Positions 29,733 to 34,630 of a DNA stretch of 34,630 nucleotides are shown here, one piece after another (the first letter of the stretch is position 1; the number at the start of each line of letters is the position of its first letter). Under the pieces are notes generated by a model. The model was not told where the DNA came from. It worked only from the letters and a program-made list of their open reading frames with translations, and did not search any database. The translations under genes and the position numbers were made by a program. Source of the stretch: a virus; IMG/VR virus record IMGVR_UViG_3300025099_000076, positions 1 to 34,630 of that record, one strand, 5' to 3'.

Positions 29733-29938
29733 CACTATATATAAAGCTAAGATAGTGAGAAATGAAATTAGTCCTCTACGACGATAGAGTGAAATTAAAT
29801 TCGATCTCGAGTGAGTTGTAATCATTCCTTAGCTCAACAAGCTGAGATAAATATAGAGAAATTGGTATTCGAGGAATAACTCGATGTAAAAGCCTAGGGA
29901 AGTATACTCTCGAGCGGGTTGTAACCGCTCCTCAGCTC
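29733..29938 (+). ncRNA. multi-hairpin structured RNA candidate with duplicated hairpin
   Basis: The 241-base gap 29727-29967 contains six or more stem-loops in series: CACTAT/ATAGTG (29733-29757), CTCTA/TAGAG (29774-29789), GAGTGA/TCATTC (29809-29827), TTAGCT/AGCTGA (29829-29845), TCGAG/CTCGA (about 29869-29884) and GAGCGG/CCGCTC (29912-29930). The third and sixth are two copies of one 30-base unit (29806-29835 and 29909-29938) with identical 7-base loop GTTGTAA. Their six differences are transitions, and two stem pairs changed on both sides (T-A to C-G, A-T to G-C), plus a G-U to G-C. That is covariation within one genome. The region may be a small RNA or a 5' leader of the next gene. Confidence 0.6.
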
Positions 29939-29967
29939 TAAAAATTAACTAAATTAAAACTAAAATT

Positions 29968-30162
29968 ATGCCTTATAAAAAGAATTATTCTCAAATGACT
30001 TGGTCAGAAGCGTTTGACAATCACAGAAAATATGTAAATCAAGCTGAACTTGAACAACAAGTAATAAATCACTTAGACAATTACTCAGGTAATCCAAAGT
30101 GGACTAAACTAACTAAAGCTCAACAAGACGATCACTATGAAATTTTAACTCAAATACTATGA
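29968..30162 (+). CDS. small hydrophilic protein, 64 aa
   Basis: MPYKKNYSQMTWSEAFDNHR continues KYVNQAELEQQVINHLDNYS and TKAQQDDHYEILTQIL. It is helical and charged, with no signal or membrane segment. The structured RNA candidate ends 30 bases before it, so it could be under its control. It overlaps the next gene by 4 bases (ATGA). The function is unknown. Confidence 0.55.
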   Translation: MPYKKNYSQMTWSEAFDNHRKYVNQAELEQQVINHLDNYSGNPKWTKLTKAQQDDHYEILTQIL

Positions 30163-30563
30163 AATTAACTAAAGAAGAATTAAATGTGCTAATGGTAGCA
30201 CTAGATCACATGCAAGAGTATTTAGACGACTTAAGTCTAGAACCAATGAGTGAGATCTTTGACTTAGACAGTAAGTACAAAGCTTATGAATCACTTAGAT
30301 GTAAACTAATTGGAGCATTTTCAGGTAGTGCTCCACAATTAAAAAAAAATAAAATGCGTAAACAAGAACAAGAATTACTAAATCAAATAATGAATAGACA
30401 AAGTAGTCAAAAAGTATTTTTAAACTTTGAGTACGAAGGTGCGTGGATTACTGACAGATTTTTAGACGAGACAGGTAGGTTTGAAGTAGAACCACTAGAG
30501 TACTATGGCGAAACCTATATAAATGCACTGAAATACAAACTTAATACGATACTAGAAAGATAA
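30159..30563 (+). CDS. helical protein of unknown function, 134 aa
   Basis: The N-terminus MKLTKEELNVLMVALDHMQE resembles the start of the small proteins at 33781 and 33975 (L...(D/E)(I/L)..L...L), so a distant relation is possible. The middle carries a basic stretch (LKKNKMRKQEQELLN) and the C-terminus a beta-rich segment (WITDRFLDETGRFEVEPLEY). The next ACGA-N7 element lies inside its last codons. The function is unknown. Confidence 0.6.
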   Translation: MKLTKEELNVLMVALDHMQEYLDDLSLEPMSEIFDLDSKYKAYESLRCKLIGAFSGSAPQLKKNKMRKQEQELLNQIMNRQSSQKVFLNFEYEGAWITDRFLDETGRFEVEPLEYYGETYINALKYKLNTILER

Positions 30564-30572
30564 TATAAACAT
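30546..30572 (+). promoter_or_regulatory. ACGA-N7 element, copy 7
   Basis: ACGA at 30546, 7 bases, AAGATAATATAAACAT, overlapping the stop of the 134-aa gene. The final AT is part of the next ATG (30571). It is another position where the element constrains coding sequence. Confidence 0.65.
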
Positions 30573-30849
30573 GAATGACAAAATAACAACAATATCAACT
30601 AAAAACTTAGACGCTATGATTGCTGATGACTATATTAAATTAGCAATATTTAATAGAAAAGACTCACCTTATGGTTGGACTAAGCGAGATCTAAGACGAT
30701 CACCTTACGGTGTAGACTTTCACGAGTTCGATGAACAGTACGTGAAATATCAGGTAAGCTTTGTATATTCTGTCTTTCCTGAAGAAGAAATTAACGAATT
30801 AATAACTAAAGTAAATAAATACTATGAAAAAAACAGTAAAAACAAGTAA
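30571..30849 (+). CDS. small protein, 92 aa
   Basis: It contains KNLDAMIADDYIKLAIFNRK, YGWTKRDLRRSPYGVDFHEF and VSFVYSVFPEEEINELITKV. It is mixed alpha/beta and hydrophilic. No family is recognised. It begins at the end of an ACGA-N7 element and overlaps the next gene by 26 bases. Confidence 0.55.
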   Translation: MNDKITTISTKNLDAMIADDYIKLAIFNRKDSPYGWTKRDLRRSPYGVDFHEFDEQYVKYQVSFVYSVFPEEEINELITKVNKYYEKNSKNK

Positions 30850-31006
30850 TTATATAAATAAGAAAATAGATTCTATGAAGATATTTTTTGGAATAGAATA
30901 CACTGCGTTTCTAATATTCGCTATGTGCATGACTCTTATATTTTTATCACTATGGATTCCAGTAATGGTACATACAATAATTGAAGCTTTTAAACTAATA
31001 ACATGA
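30824..31006 (+). CDS. single-TM protein, 60 aa
   Basis: A basic N-terminus (MKKTVKTSNYINKKIDSM) is followed by a membrane helix FLIFAMCMTLIFLSLWIPVM and a short tail. An alternative start is the ATG at 30875 (MKIFFGIEYTAFLI), which would shorten the overlap with the upstream gene. It overlaps the lipoprotein gene by 4 bases (ATGA). Confidence 0.5.
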   Translation: MKKTVKTSNYINKKIDSMKIFFGIEYTAFLIFAMCMTLIFLSLWIPVMVHTIIEAFKLIT

Positions 31007-31257
31007 AAAAAACAATATTAATAGCACTAGTTCTATGTAGTTGTGTAAGTAAAAAAGAAATGTATTTTTCTAAAAATATAGAAAAAAATATAAAGAATAT
31101 AGACACAATGAGAAACTGGATAGAACAAGATTATTTAAAAGGTAATTTAACTTTTAGTCAAGCAACTGATTACAACTTCTTATTAGGTAATATGAAATAT
31201 TATATGAGTTTAAAAGCAAGTAAAATAGAAGATCGTGGCAAGAAGAAGAATGATTAA
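31003..31257 (+). CDS. small lipoprotein, 84 aa
   Basis: MKKTILIALVLCSC is a short signal with lipobox (ALVLCS or LCSC), and VSKKEMYFSKNI follows the acylated Cys. The mature part (KNIDTMRNWIEQDYLKGNLT) resembles the anchored protein at 29122-29361, so they form a pair. It is predicted to be attached to the periplasmic face of a membrane, which would suit a role in superinfection exclusion, but that is inference. It overlaps the next gene by 8 bases. Confidence 0.6.
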   Translation: MKKTILIALVLCSCVSKKEMYFSKNIEKNIKNIDTMRNWIEQDYLKGNLTFSQATDYNFLLGNMKYYMSLKASKIEDRGKKKND

Positions 31258-31858
31258 ACTAAATAAAAAATGGAGTGATTATATAGATAAACACCCAAAT
31301 AGTAAATGGTTAGTATGTGGAAGAGGTCCATCTATTAAAGATCTAGACTTAGATAAGTATAAAGATTACAAAATAATAGGAGTAAACGATATTGAAAACA
31401 TACTAAAGCCAGACTATTTAGTAATAGTTGACTCTTTAATGTCTTTTCCACCAGCTAGAAAAGAAGTAATTAGAAATACTAAATGCGATGAGATATTTGT
31501 AAATAATGCTCAGTTTGGCAGACAACTATCAGATCAAGTATTTGACTCTAAAAGACTCATTGAAATCAAACTAGTAAATTGTAGGAAAGATAAAGATCTA
31601 CAATCAGGTAAGATAGTTTTTAGTAATAACTCTACATTTGTAGCTTGTGATATAGCTAGAAGAATGGGTGGAATAGAAATAAATTTAATTGGTGTAGACT
31701 TTACAGGTCATAAATCACTAGACAACGAGAAACAATTAAAAAGAATTAATGAAGATTATGAATTATTAGTAAAAGCTTTTGATAAAAAAGAAATAAAATT
31801 ATATAATTTATCTTCAAAAAGTAAAATAACAACAATACCATGGAAGAATTTGAAGTAG
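31250..31858 (+). CDS. MptE/DUF115-like protein, possible glycosyltransferase, 202 aa
   Basis: I start at ATG 31250; the frame is open to a GTG at 31235. SKWLVCGRGPSIKDLDLDKY is followed by KDYKIIGVNDIENILKPDYL then VIVDSLMSFPPARKE. A G.GPS loop, then I.GVN and PDYLVI.D, is the nucleotide-binding pattern of DUF115/MptE-like and related GT-type proteins (motility accessory factor, 6-hydroxymethylpterin kinase-like, sialyltransferase-like). In the second half are FSNNSTFVACDIARRMGGIE and NLIGVDFTGH. In a phage such a protein might modify surface sugars; the substrate is unknown. It is the only enzyme-like protein in the plus-strand block. Confidence 0.55.
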   Translation: MIKLNKKWSDYIDKHPNSKWLVCGRGPSIKDLDLDKYKDYKIIGVNDIENILKPDYLVIVDSLMSFPPARKEVIRNTKCDEIFVNNAQFGRQLSDQVFDSKRLIEIKLVNCRKDKDLQSGKIVFSNNSTFVACDIARRMGGIEINLIGVDFTGHKSLDNEKQLKRINEDYELLVKAFDKKEIKLYNLSSKSKITTIPWKNLK

Positions 31859-32001
31859 TAGTAGTCGATTTTGCTGCGGTGGGTAGTAAACAAGTAATAA
31901 AAAGTAAATTAACTTATGATGAAGCAACTCACTTAGCAGAAATTTTAAACCAAACTACACCAAGACCCTACAAGTATGTAATAAAAAGAAAAAATGACTG
32001 A
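31840..32001 (+). CDS. small protein, 53 aa
   Basis: The frame from ATG 31840 encodes MEEFEVVVVDFAAVGSKQVI, then KSKLTYDEATHLAEILNQTT and RPYKYVIKRKND. Beta strand, helix, beta strand: a complete small fold. It overlaps the MptE-like gene by 19 bases and the next gene by 8. The function is unknown. Confidence 0.55.
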   Translation: MEEFEVVVVDFAAVGSKQVIKSKLTYDEATHLAEILNQTTPRPYKYVIKRKND

Positions 32002-32197
32002 ACTAGAAAAAATAGAAAAGATAGCACAAGGTATCATGGCAGGATACTACGGTGAGAAGCAGAAATGTGGAACCGAGTATCAGAAATGGACTTATGCAGT
32101 GCTACAAGCAGACAAGATCTATCGAGGTGACTGGATAGTAAATAAAGAAACCAATGAACTAGGTCACGACTATGTTCAAGTAATACTAAAAGCATGA
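31994..32197 (+). CDS. small protein, 67 aa
   Basis: MTELEKIEKIAQGIMAGYYG is followed by CGTEYQKWTYAVLQADKIYR and TNELGHDYVQVILKA. It is helical and hydrophilic without recognised domain. It overlaps both neighbours by 4-8 bases, so translation is probably coupled. Confidence 0.55.
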   Translation: MTELEKIEKIAQGIMAGYYGEKQKCGTEYQKWTYAVLQADKIYRGDWIVNKETNELGHDYVQVILKA

Positions 32198-32373
32198 AAG
32201 ATATTTATTGGAATAAAGAAACTATAGATCATTTTAGGTTTGCAAGTAATTATGGAACAGTGAATGAAATCCATAACATGGTCAAAGAATTTGTAGAAAT
32301 AGACTGCGTACTTGAAGATGGAGAAACAGAAGAAGAATTAGTAATAGATTTAATGGATAAAATATATGAGTGA
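32194..32373 (+). CDS. small acidic protein, 59 aa
   Basis: MKDIYWNKETIDHFRFASNY is followed by GTVNEIHNMVKEFVEIDCVL and an acidic end (EDGETEEELVIDLMDKIYE). An ATGA overlap with the upstream gene and an 8-base overlap with the next support it. Strong negative charge suggests a decoy or inhibitor of a basic or DNA-binding host protein, which is only a guess. Confidence 0.5.
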   Translation: MKDIYWNKETIDHFRFASNYGTVNEIHNMVKEFVEIDCVLEDGETEEELVIDLMDKIYE

Positions 32374-32509
32374 TAATAAAGATAACTACTTTTTAGAAGA
32401 AAAAATTGCAAAACTAAGATGGTTGCAAGTAAAAGAATTAAAAAACAAATACCCAAATGATCAAGATTTTGGTCACGAAGTAGCTAAACTAATAATGAAA
32501 GATGAGTAA
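32366..32509 (+). CDS. small helical protein, 47 aa
   Basis: MSDNKDNYFLEEKIAKLRWL continues QVKELKNKYPNDQDFGHEVA and KLIMKDE. One long amphipathic helix is likely. It overlaps both neighbours by 8 bases. The function is unknown. Confidence 0.5.
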   Translation: MSDNKDNYFLEEKIAKLRWLQVKELKNKYPNDQDFGHEVAKLIMKDE

Positions 32510-32651
32510 AAGTGATGACGCTTACATAAACAAAGCAATGATGAAAGTGAAAGGTGGAGATTTTTATAATTGGTACAAGAATTTACCTGGATACTTACAG
32601 GCAGCTTACAAAAGAGAATTAAATAAATTACAAACTAAATACGAACGCTAA
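32502..32651 (+). CDS. small helical protein, 49 aa
   Basis: MSKSDDAYINKAMMKVKGGD continues FYNWYKNLPGYLQAAYKREL and NKLQTKYER. It is a basic helix-turn-helix-like peptide. Its last codons carry the ACGA of the next element. The function is unknown. Confidence 0.5.
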   Translation: MSKSDDAYINKAMMKVKGGDFYNWYKNLPGYLQAAYKRELNKLQTKYER

Positions 32652-32667
32652 TAGATAATATATATAT
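32641..32667 (+). promoter_or_regulatory. ACGA-N7 element, copy 8
   Basis: ACGA at 32641, 7 bases, TAGATAATATATATAT (first A replaced by T, one further change). It overlaps the previous stop and its end includes the first two bases of the next ATG (32666). Confidence 0.6.
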
Positions 32668-32833
32668 GAAAACGATAAAAACACACAAAGCCAACCGTAA
32701 AAAAGTAACAATAACTAAAACTATTAACGGTCAAATTGAAAAGAGAACTTATAAAGGAGTTACAATTAACAACGTACCTGAAGAGTATAACCACTGGTTT
32801 AACTATAAAGGTCTAAGCTTTATAATCTCATGA
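32666..32833 (+). CDS. small basic protein, 55 aa
   Basis: MKTIKTHKANRKKVTITKTI continues NGQIEKRTYKGVTINNVPEE and YNHWFNYKGLSFIIS. It is rich in Lys and Arg with beta-strand character; it could bind nucleic acid. It begins in an ACGA-N7 element and overlaps the zinc-ribbon-like gene by 4 bases (ATGA). Confidence 0.5.
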   Translation: MKTIKTHKANRKKVTITKTINGQIEKRTYKGVTINNVPEEYNHWFNYKGLSFIIS

Positions 32834-33030
32834 AAAAGAAATTAAAATACATTTGTCCACAGTGTCGATCTAAATTCGAGTCACCACAAGGTGTTACACC
32901 GTTTATTGTAGCATGGGACGATGGTCACTTCTGTACTCCACGATTAATTGGTGAAGAAGAAGTTAAAGACCTAAGCAAAAAAACTAAGTCTTTAAAAGAA
33001 GATGAGATATGGACAACGTATTATAACTAA
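32830..33030 (+). CDS. zinc-ribbon-like protein, 66 aa
   Basis: Near the start is YICPQCRSKF with CxxC at 9 and 12, then DDGHFCTPRL with His33 and Cys35, a plausible four-ligand zinc site (C-x2-C ... H-x-C). The rest is charged and helical (EEEVKDLSKKTKSLKEDEIW). It may be a small nucleic-acid- or protein-binding early protein. Its last 29 bases overlap the 41-aa gene in another frame. Confidence 0.55.
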   Translation: MKKKLKYICPQCRSKFESPQGVTPFIVAWDDGHFCTPRLIGEEEVKDLSKKTKSLKEDEIWTTYYN

Positions 33031-33127
33031 ACCAAGGGAGATTAACACTGAAACTCCACCGGTAAAAACCACGACTGCGATACTTGCAACAGGCGTTGTT
33101 GAAGAAGCAGAAAAACTGTGGGGCTGA
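33002..33127 (+). CDS. short protein overlapping the zinc-ribbon gene, 41 aa
   Basis: ATG at 33002 opens a clean frame: MRYGQRIITKPREINTETPP, then VKTTTAILATGVVEEAEKLW and Gly-stop. A Pro/Thr-rich N-terminal part and a helical end give it protein-like composition, and it fills what would otherwise be a gene-free stretch. It overlaps the zinc-ribbon gene by 29 bases. Its stop lies at the start of the structured region at 33128-33300. The function is unknown. Confidence 0.45.
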   Translation: MRYGQRIITKPREINTETPPVKTTTAILATGVVEEAEKLWG

Positions 33128-33300
33128 GTGACGGCTCAGTTTGGAAAGCGAGGTCAGGTGATGGGCTAACTTCTAGGGAAACTAGGGTTTGAAAATCTTG
33201 AGTGATTACCATCAGACTGTTCTAGACATGAGAGGTTCGAATCCTCTCTCTCGTTCAAAAAGATTTACACGAGGTAGATCTATAAACTATAAAATATATA
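33128..33300 (+). ncRNA. structured RNA candidate ending in a tRNA-type T-arm
   Basis: There is no convincing gene between 33128 and 33305. At 33230-33248 GAGAGG/CCTCTC forms a 6-bp stem with loop TTCGAAT, exactly the consensus T-arm of a tRNA (AGAGG-TTCGAAT-CCTCT). GCGAGG at 33148 could pair with CTCTCG at 33248-33253 as an acceptor-like stem over about 100 bases. Other hairpins are CTGAG/CTCAG (33124-33140, partly inside the previous stop), CTAG/CTAG (33173-33185) and TGAT/ATCA (33202-33213). GCTCAGTTTGGAAAGC (33134-33149) looks like a D-arm. I could not find a consistent anticodon arm, so this is not a normal tRNA; a tRNA-like, degenerate tmRNA-like or other structured RNA are all possible. 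Confidence 0.4.
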
Positions 33301-33305
33301 GTAAT

Positions 33306-33476
33306 ATGCAAAAACTAATCAAAGAATTGCAAAACCTATACTCATGGAATCAGTTCTATCAAAGTAGAACTATGAGGAAGGAAATGAAGACGTGCCAACT
33401 TCAAATCAATGGCAAAAAACAAGAAATTAACGAGTTTAAAATGGCTCAGAAAAAGAGAAGAGGAGGTAAGAAATGA
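33306..33476 (+). CDS. small basic coiled-coil protein, 56 aa
   Basis: I start at ATG 33306 (MQKLIKELQNLYSWNQFYQS); the frame is open to a TTG at 33189, but the extension runs through the T-arm-like RNA structure. The body is helical and very basic (RTMRKEMKTCQLQINGKKQE, ending KMAQKKRRGGKK), suggesting nucleic-acid contact. It overlaps the next gene by 4 bases (ATGA). The function is unknown. Confidence 0.55.
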   Translation: MQKLIKELQNLYSWNQFYQSRTMRKEMKTCQLQINGKKQEINEFKMAQKKRRGGKK

Positions 33477-33784
33477 CTTGGACAGAACTAGCTCAACAGC
33501 CATATATTCAAAAGCGTAACAACTTAAAAGAAATTAAGAAAAACGCTAGAGAATTAATGATACATGTAGTAGCATCTATGTGTGACAACAGGTATATCTT
33601 ATCACTGAGAAAAGACTCTAATGGAGAATTTAAGATGTCAGGTAATGGATATTCTCTTAGTAACTTCGGTTTTAAATCACCTGTCTACCAAATAGAGTGG
33701 GCAGCAGATGAAGGCAACTGGAGTGAGGTAATAGATATTATAAACAGTGGATACCAAAGAATTCACAAAATCAAAAGCAGATGA
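33473..33784 (+). CDS. small protein, 103 aa
   Basis: MTWTELAQQPYIQKRNNLKE is followed by helical and then beta-rich parts (MIHVVASMCDNRYILSLRKD, GFKSPVYQIEWAADEGNWSE). It has no signal or membrane segment, and no family is recognised. It overlaps both neighbours by 4 bases, so it is part of a coupled run. Confidence 0.55.
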   Translation: MTWTELAQQPYIQKRNNLKEIKKNARELMIHVVASMCDNRYILSLRKDSNGEFKMSGNGYSLSNFGFKSPVYQIEWAADEGNWSEVIDIINSGYQRIHKIKSR

Positions 33785-33978
33785 TGAAAATGGATATAGG
33801 AACAGGTAGTGGGAGTAAGATCTTTCAACTAAACGATGAAGATATCGAGCTGATAGTCAGATTGTTACATCAAGAGAGTGATCACCATGTATATGAAAAA
33901 GATTTTGGTGAGACTTGGATTGGTTGGCAAGGTAGATACGACCACATACAAGATTTAATAATAGAATTAACTAAATGA
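33781..33978 (+). CDS. small protein, tandem paralogue A, 65 aa
   Basis: It contains FQLNDEDIELIVRLLHQESD, HHVYEKDFGETWIGWQGRYD and HIQDLIIELTK. It is paralogous to the next gene: both have L...DI(E/D)LIV.LL, an H.Y..D.G turn, and LII(E/K)LT at the end. A second ATG lies 3 bases in. It overlaps the upstream and downstream genes by 4 bases each (ATGA). Confidence 0.55.
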   Translation: MMKMDIGTGSGSKIFQLNDEDIELIVRLLHQESDHHVYEKDFGETWIGWQGRYDHIQDLIIELTK

Positions 33979-34145
33979 AATTAAGTAAAAAAGATATAGA
34001 TTTAATAGTAATCTTGTTAGAATACAAGCTTGATGATATAGTAGATCATTACTATGGAGACGGCTTAGGTTTTTTAGGTTACGACTTCTCAAAATATAAC
34101 GAAGTAGAAAACTTAATAATAAAATTAACTGAACATGAGCGATAA
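33975..34145 (+). CDS. small protein, tandem paralogue B, 56 aa
   Basis: MKLSKKDIDLIVILLEYKLD is followed by HYYGDGLGFLGYDFSKYNEV and ENLIIKLTEHER. The pattern matches paralogue A across the whole length. It is a small acidic helical-beta protein. The function is unknown. It overlaps both neighbours by 4-11 bases. Confidence 0.55.
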   Translation: MKLSKKDIDLIVILLEYKLDDIVDHYYGDGLGFLGYDFSKYNEVENLIIKLTEHER

Positions 34146-34305
34146 AGAAGCATTACAAGAAATAGTATACATGGTAAATGACTATGTAAACAATAGAAAT
34201 ACTTTAATAAATATTGATGAGCAGAATTATGAGTTTATAAATAATTTAATAAGGTTTTTAGAAGAAAATGTAATACATTGCGCTATGGATAATAACTATA
34301 AATAA
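34135..34305 (+). CDS. small acidic protein, 56 aa
   Basis: MSDKEALQEIVYMVNDYVNN is followed by NIDEQNYEFINNLIRFLEEN and VIHCAMDNNYK. It is helical and acidic. It overlaps the previous gene by 11 bases. No family is recognised. Confidence 0.5.
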   Translation: MSDKEALQEIVYMVNDYVNNRNTLINIDEQNYEFINNLIRFLEENVIHCAMDNNYK

Positions 34306-34311
34306 AGAATT

Positions 34312-34533
34312 ATGACAGTAAGAGAACTAATAGAAGAATTAAGGTTAGCAGATCAAGACGCAACGGTAAGATTTGCATCTCAACCAAGTTGGCCTTTTGA
34401 ATACTCTATATATGGAGTAGTACAAACTACGATTAAAGATCGTGAGGATAACAAACAAGAAATGGTCTACCTAGAAGAAGGTAGACAAGTAGGATATTTG
34501 CCTGCAGAGGCTAAAGAAGAATTAGGGTGGTGA
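34312..34533 (+). CDS. conserved small phage protein, 73 aa
   Basis: MTVRELIEELRLADQDATVR is followed by FASQPSWPFEYSIYGVVQTT and YLEEGRQVGYLPAEAKEELG. I recall this VREL...L...D..V..A.QPS.PFEYSI and YL.EG.Q.GYLP family from many unrelated phages; the function is unknown. Its spacing (6 bases after the previous stop) continues the operon. Confidence 0.65.
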   Translation: MTVRELIEELRLADQDATVRFASQPSWPFEYSIYGVVQTTIKDREDNKQEMVYLEEGRQVGYLPAEAKEELGW

Positions 34534-34534
34534 C

Positions 34535-34630
34535 ATGGAGCAGATTAAAGTAACAATGAAGGAGATATACGATGCTATGAAACCTTCAGTAGAAAGAAAT
34601 AAAAAGAAATACACCCGTAAAACCAAACAT
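34535..34630 (+). CDS. partial gene at right edge, first 32 residues
   Basis: ATG at 34535 opens MEQIKVTMKEIYDAMKPSVE and RNKKKYTRKTKH, still open at the window edge. It is basic and helical at the start and the only remaining frame on the plus strand here. The operon continues beyond the window. The function is unknown. Confidence 0.5.
   Translation, partial: MEQIKVTMKEIYDAMKPSVERNKKKYTRKTKH

Noticed and set aside
29806-29938. tRNA-Thr(UGU)-like anticodon loop in the duplicated hairpin
   Set aside because: Neither copy has a T-arm or acceptor stem at the right distance, so I do not call a tRNA.
33128-33255. complete tRNA or tmRNA gene
   Set aside because: A T-arm is present, but no coherent anticodon arm or 7-bp acceptor stem at tRNA spacing was found; kept only as a structured RNA candidate.
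1-34630. CRISPR arrays, insertion sequences, integrase, att sites
   Set aside because: No repeat-spacer pattern, transposase, integrase or direct attachment-type repeats were seen on either strand.

Overview
The window is part of an AT-rich double-stranded DNA phage genome with a podovirus-like virion module. The likely host is a Bacteroidetes bacterium, probably a marine flavobacterium. Start codons lack Shine-Dalgarno sequences and instead sit behind A/T-only leaders such as AAATAAATAAT-ATG. One gene is a Cys-anchored, Asp-Thr-rich, two-ended envelope protein of the type I associate with Bacteroidetes phages. The order terminase, portal, scaffold-like protein, major capsid protein, ring proteins, large nozzle-like protein, and the sizes of these proteins, recall crAss-like phages and related marine podoviruses. 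Family names are recalled from memory, not from a search.

Layout: two divergent gene blocks meet at a 436-base intergenic region (26914-27349). The left block (1-26913) is entirely on the minus strand. Read from the divergence point it holds a tail fibre; GroEL, then GroES, then a possible winged-helix protein; a run of very small proteins containing the lysis functions (T7-type amidase, two-TM holin candidate, candidate unimolecular spanin) and a zinc-metallopeptidase-like protein; a spike-base-like protein and a beta-roll fibre; a second possible GroES-like protein; candidate small and large terminase; portal; scaffold-like protein; major capsid protein; ring/connector proteins; nozzle-like protein; and a truncated tail protein at the left edge. 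Most genes overlap by 1-8 bases. Two intrinsic terminators bracket the 251-aa gene downstream of the capsid gene.

The right block (27350-34630) is entirely on the plus strand and looks like an early or host-takeover region: about 30 tiny genes, many paralogous in pairs, several with one membrane helix or a lipobox, and one recognisable enzyme-like protein (MptE/DUF115-like). No polymerase, helicase, integrase or lysogeny gene is visible, so replication genes must lie outside the window.

The strongest unexplained signals are non-coding. (1) A 27-base element, ACGA-N7-AAGATAATATAAAYAT with invariant spacing, occurs eight times on the plus strand and once, weaker, on the minus strand, in each case just upstream of a start codon; it looks like a phage-specific promoter. 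(2) A multi-hairpin RNA candidate at 29733-29938 carries two copies of one hairpin whose stems differ by compensating changes. (3) A structured region at 33128-33300 ends in a consensus tRNA T-arm but is not a normal tRNA. (4) Two matching promoter-like elements contain TGACAATAGCC.
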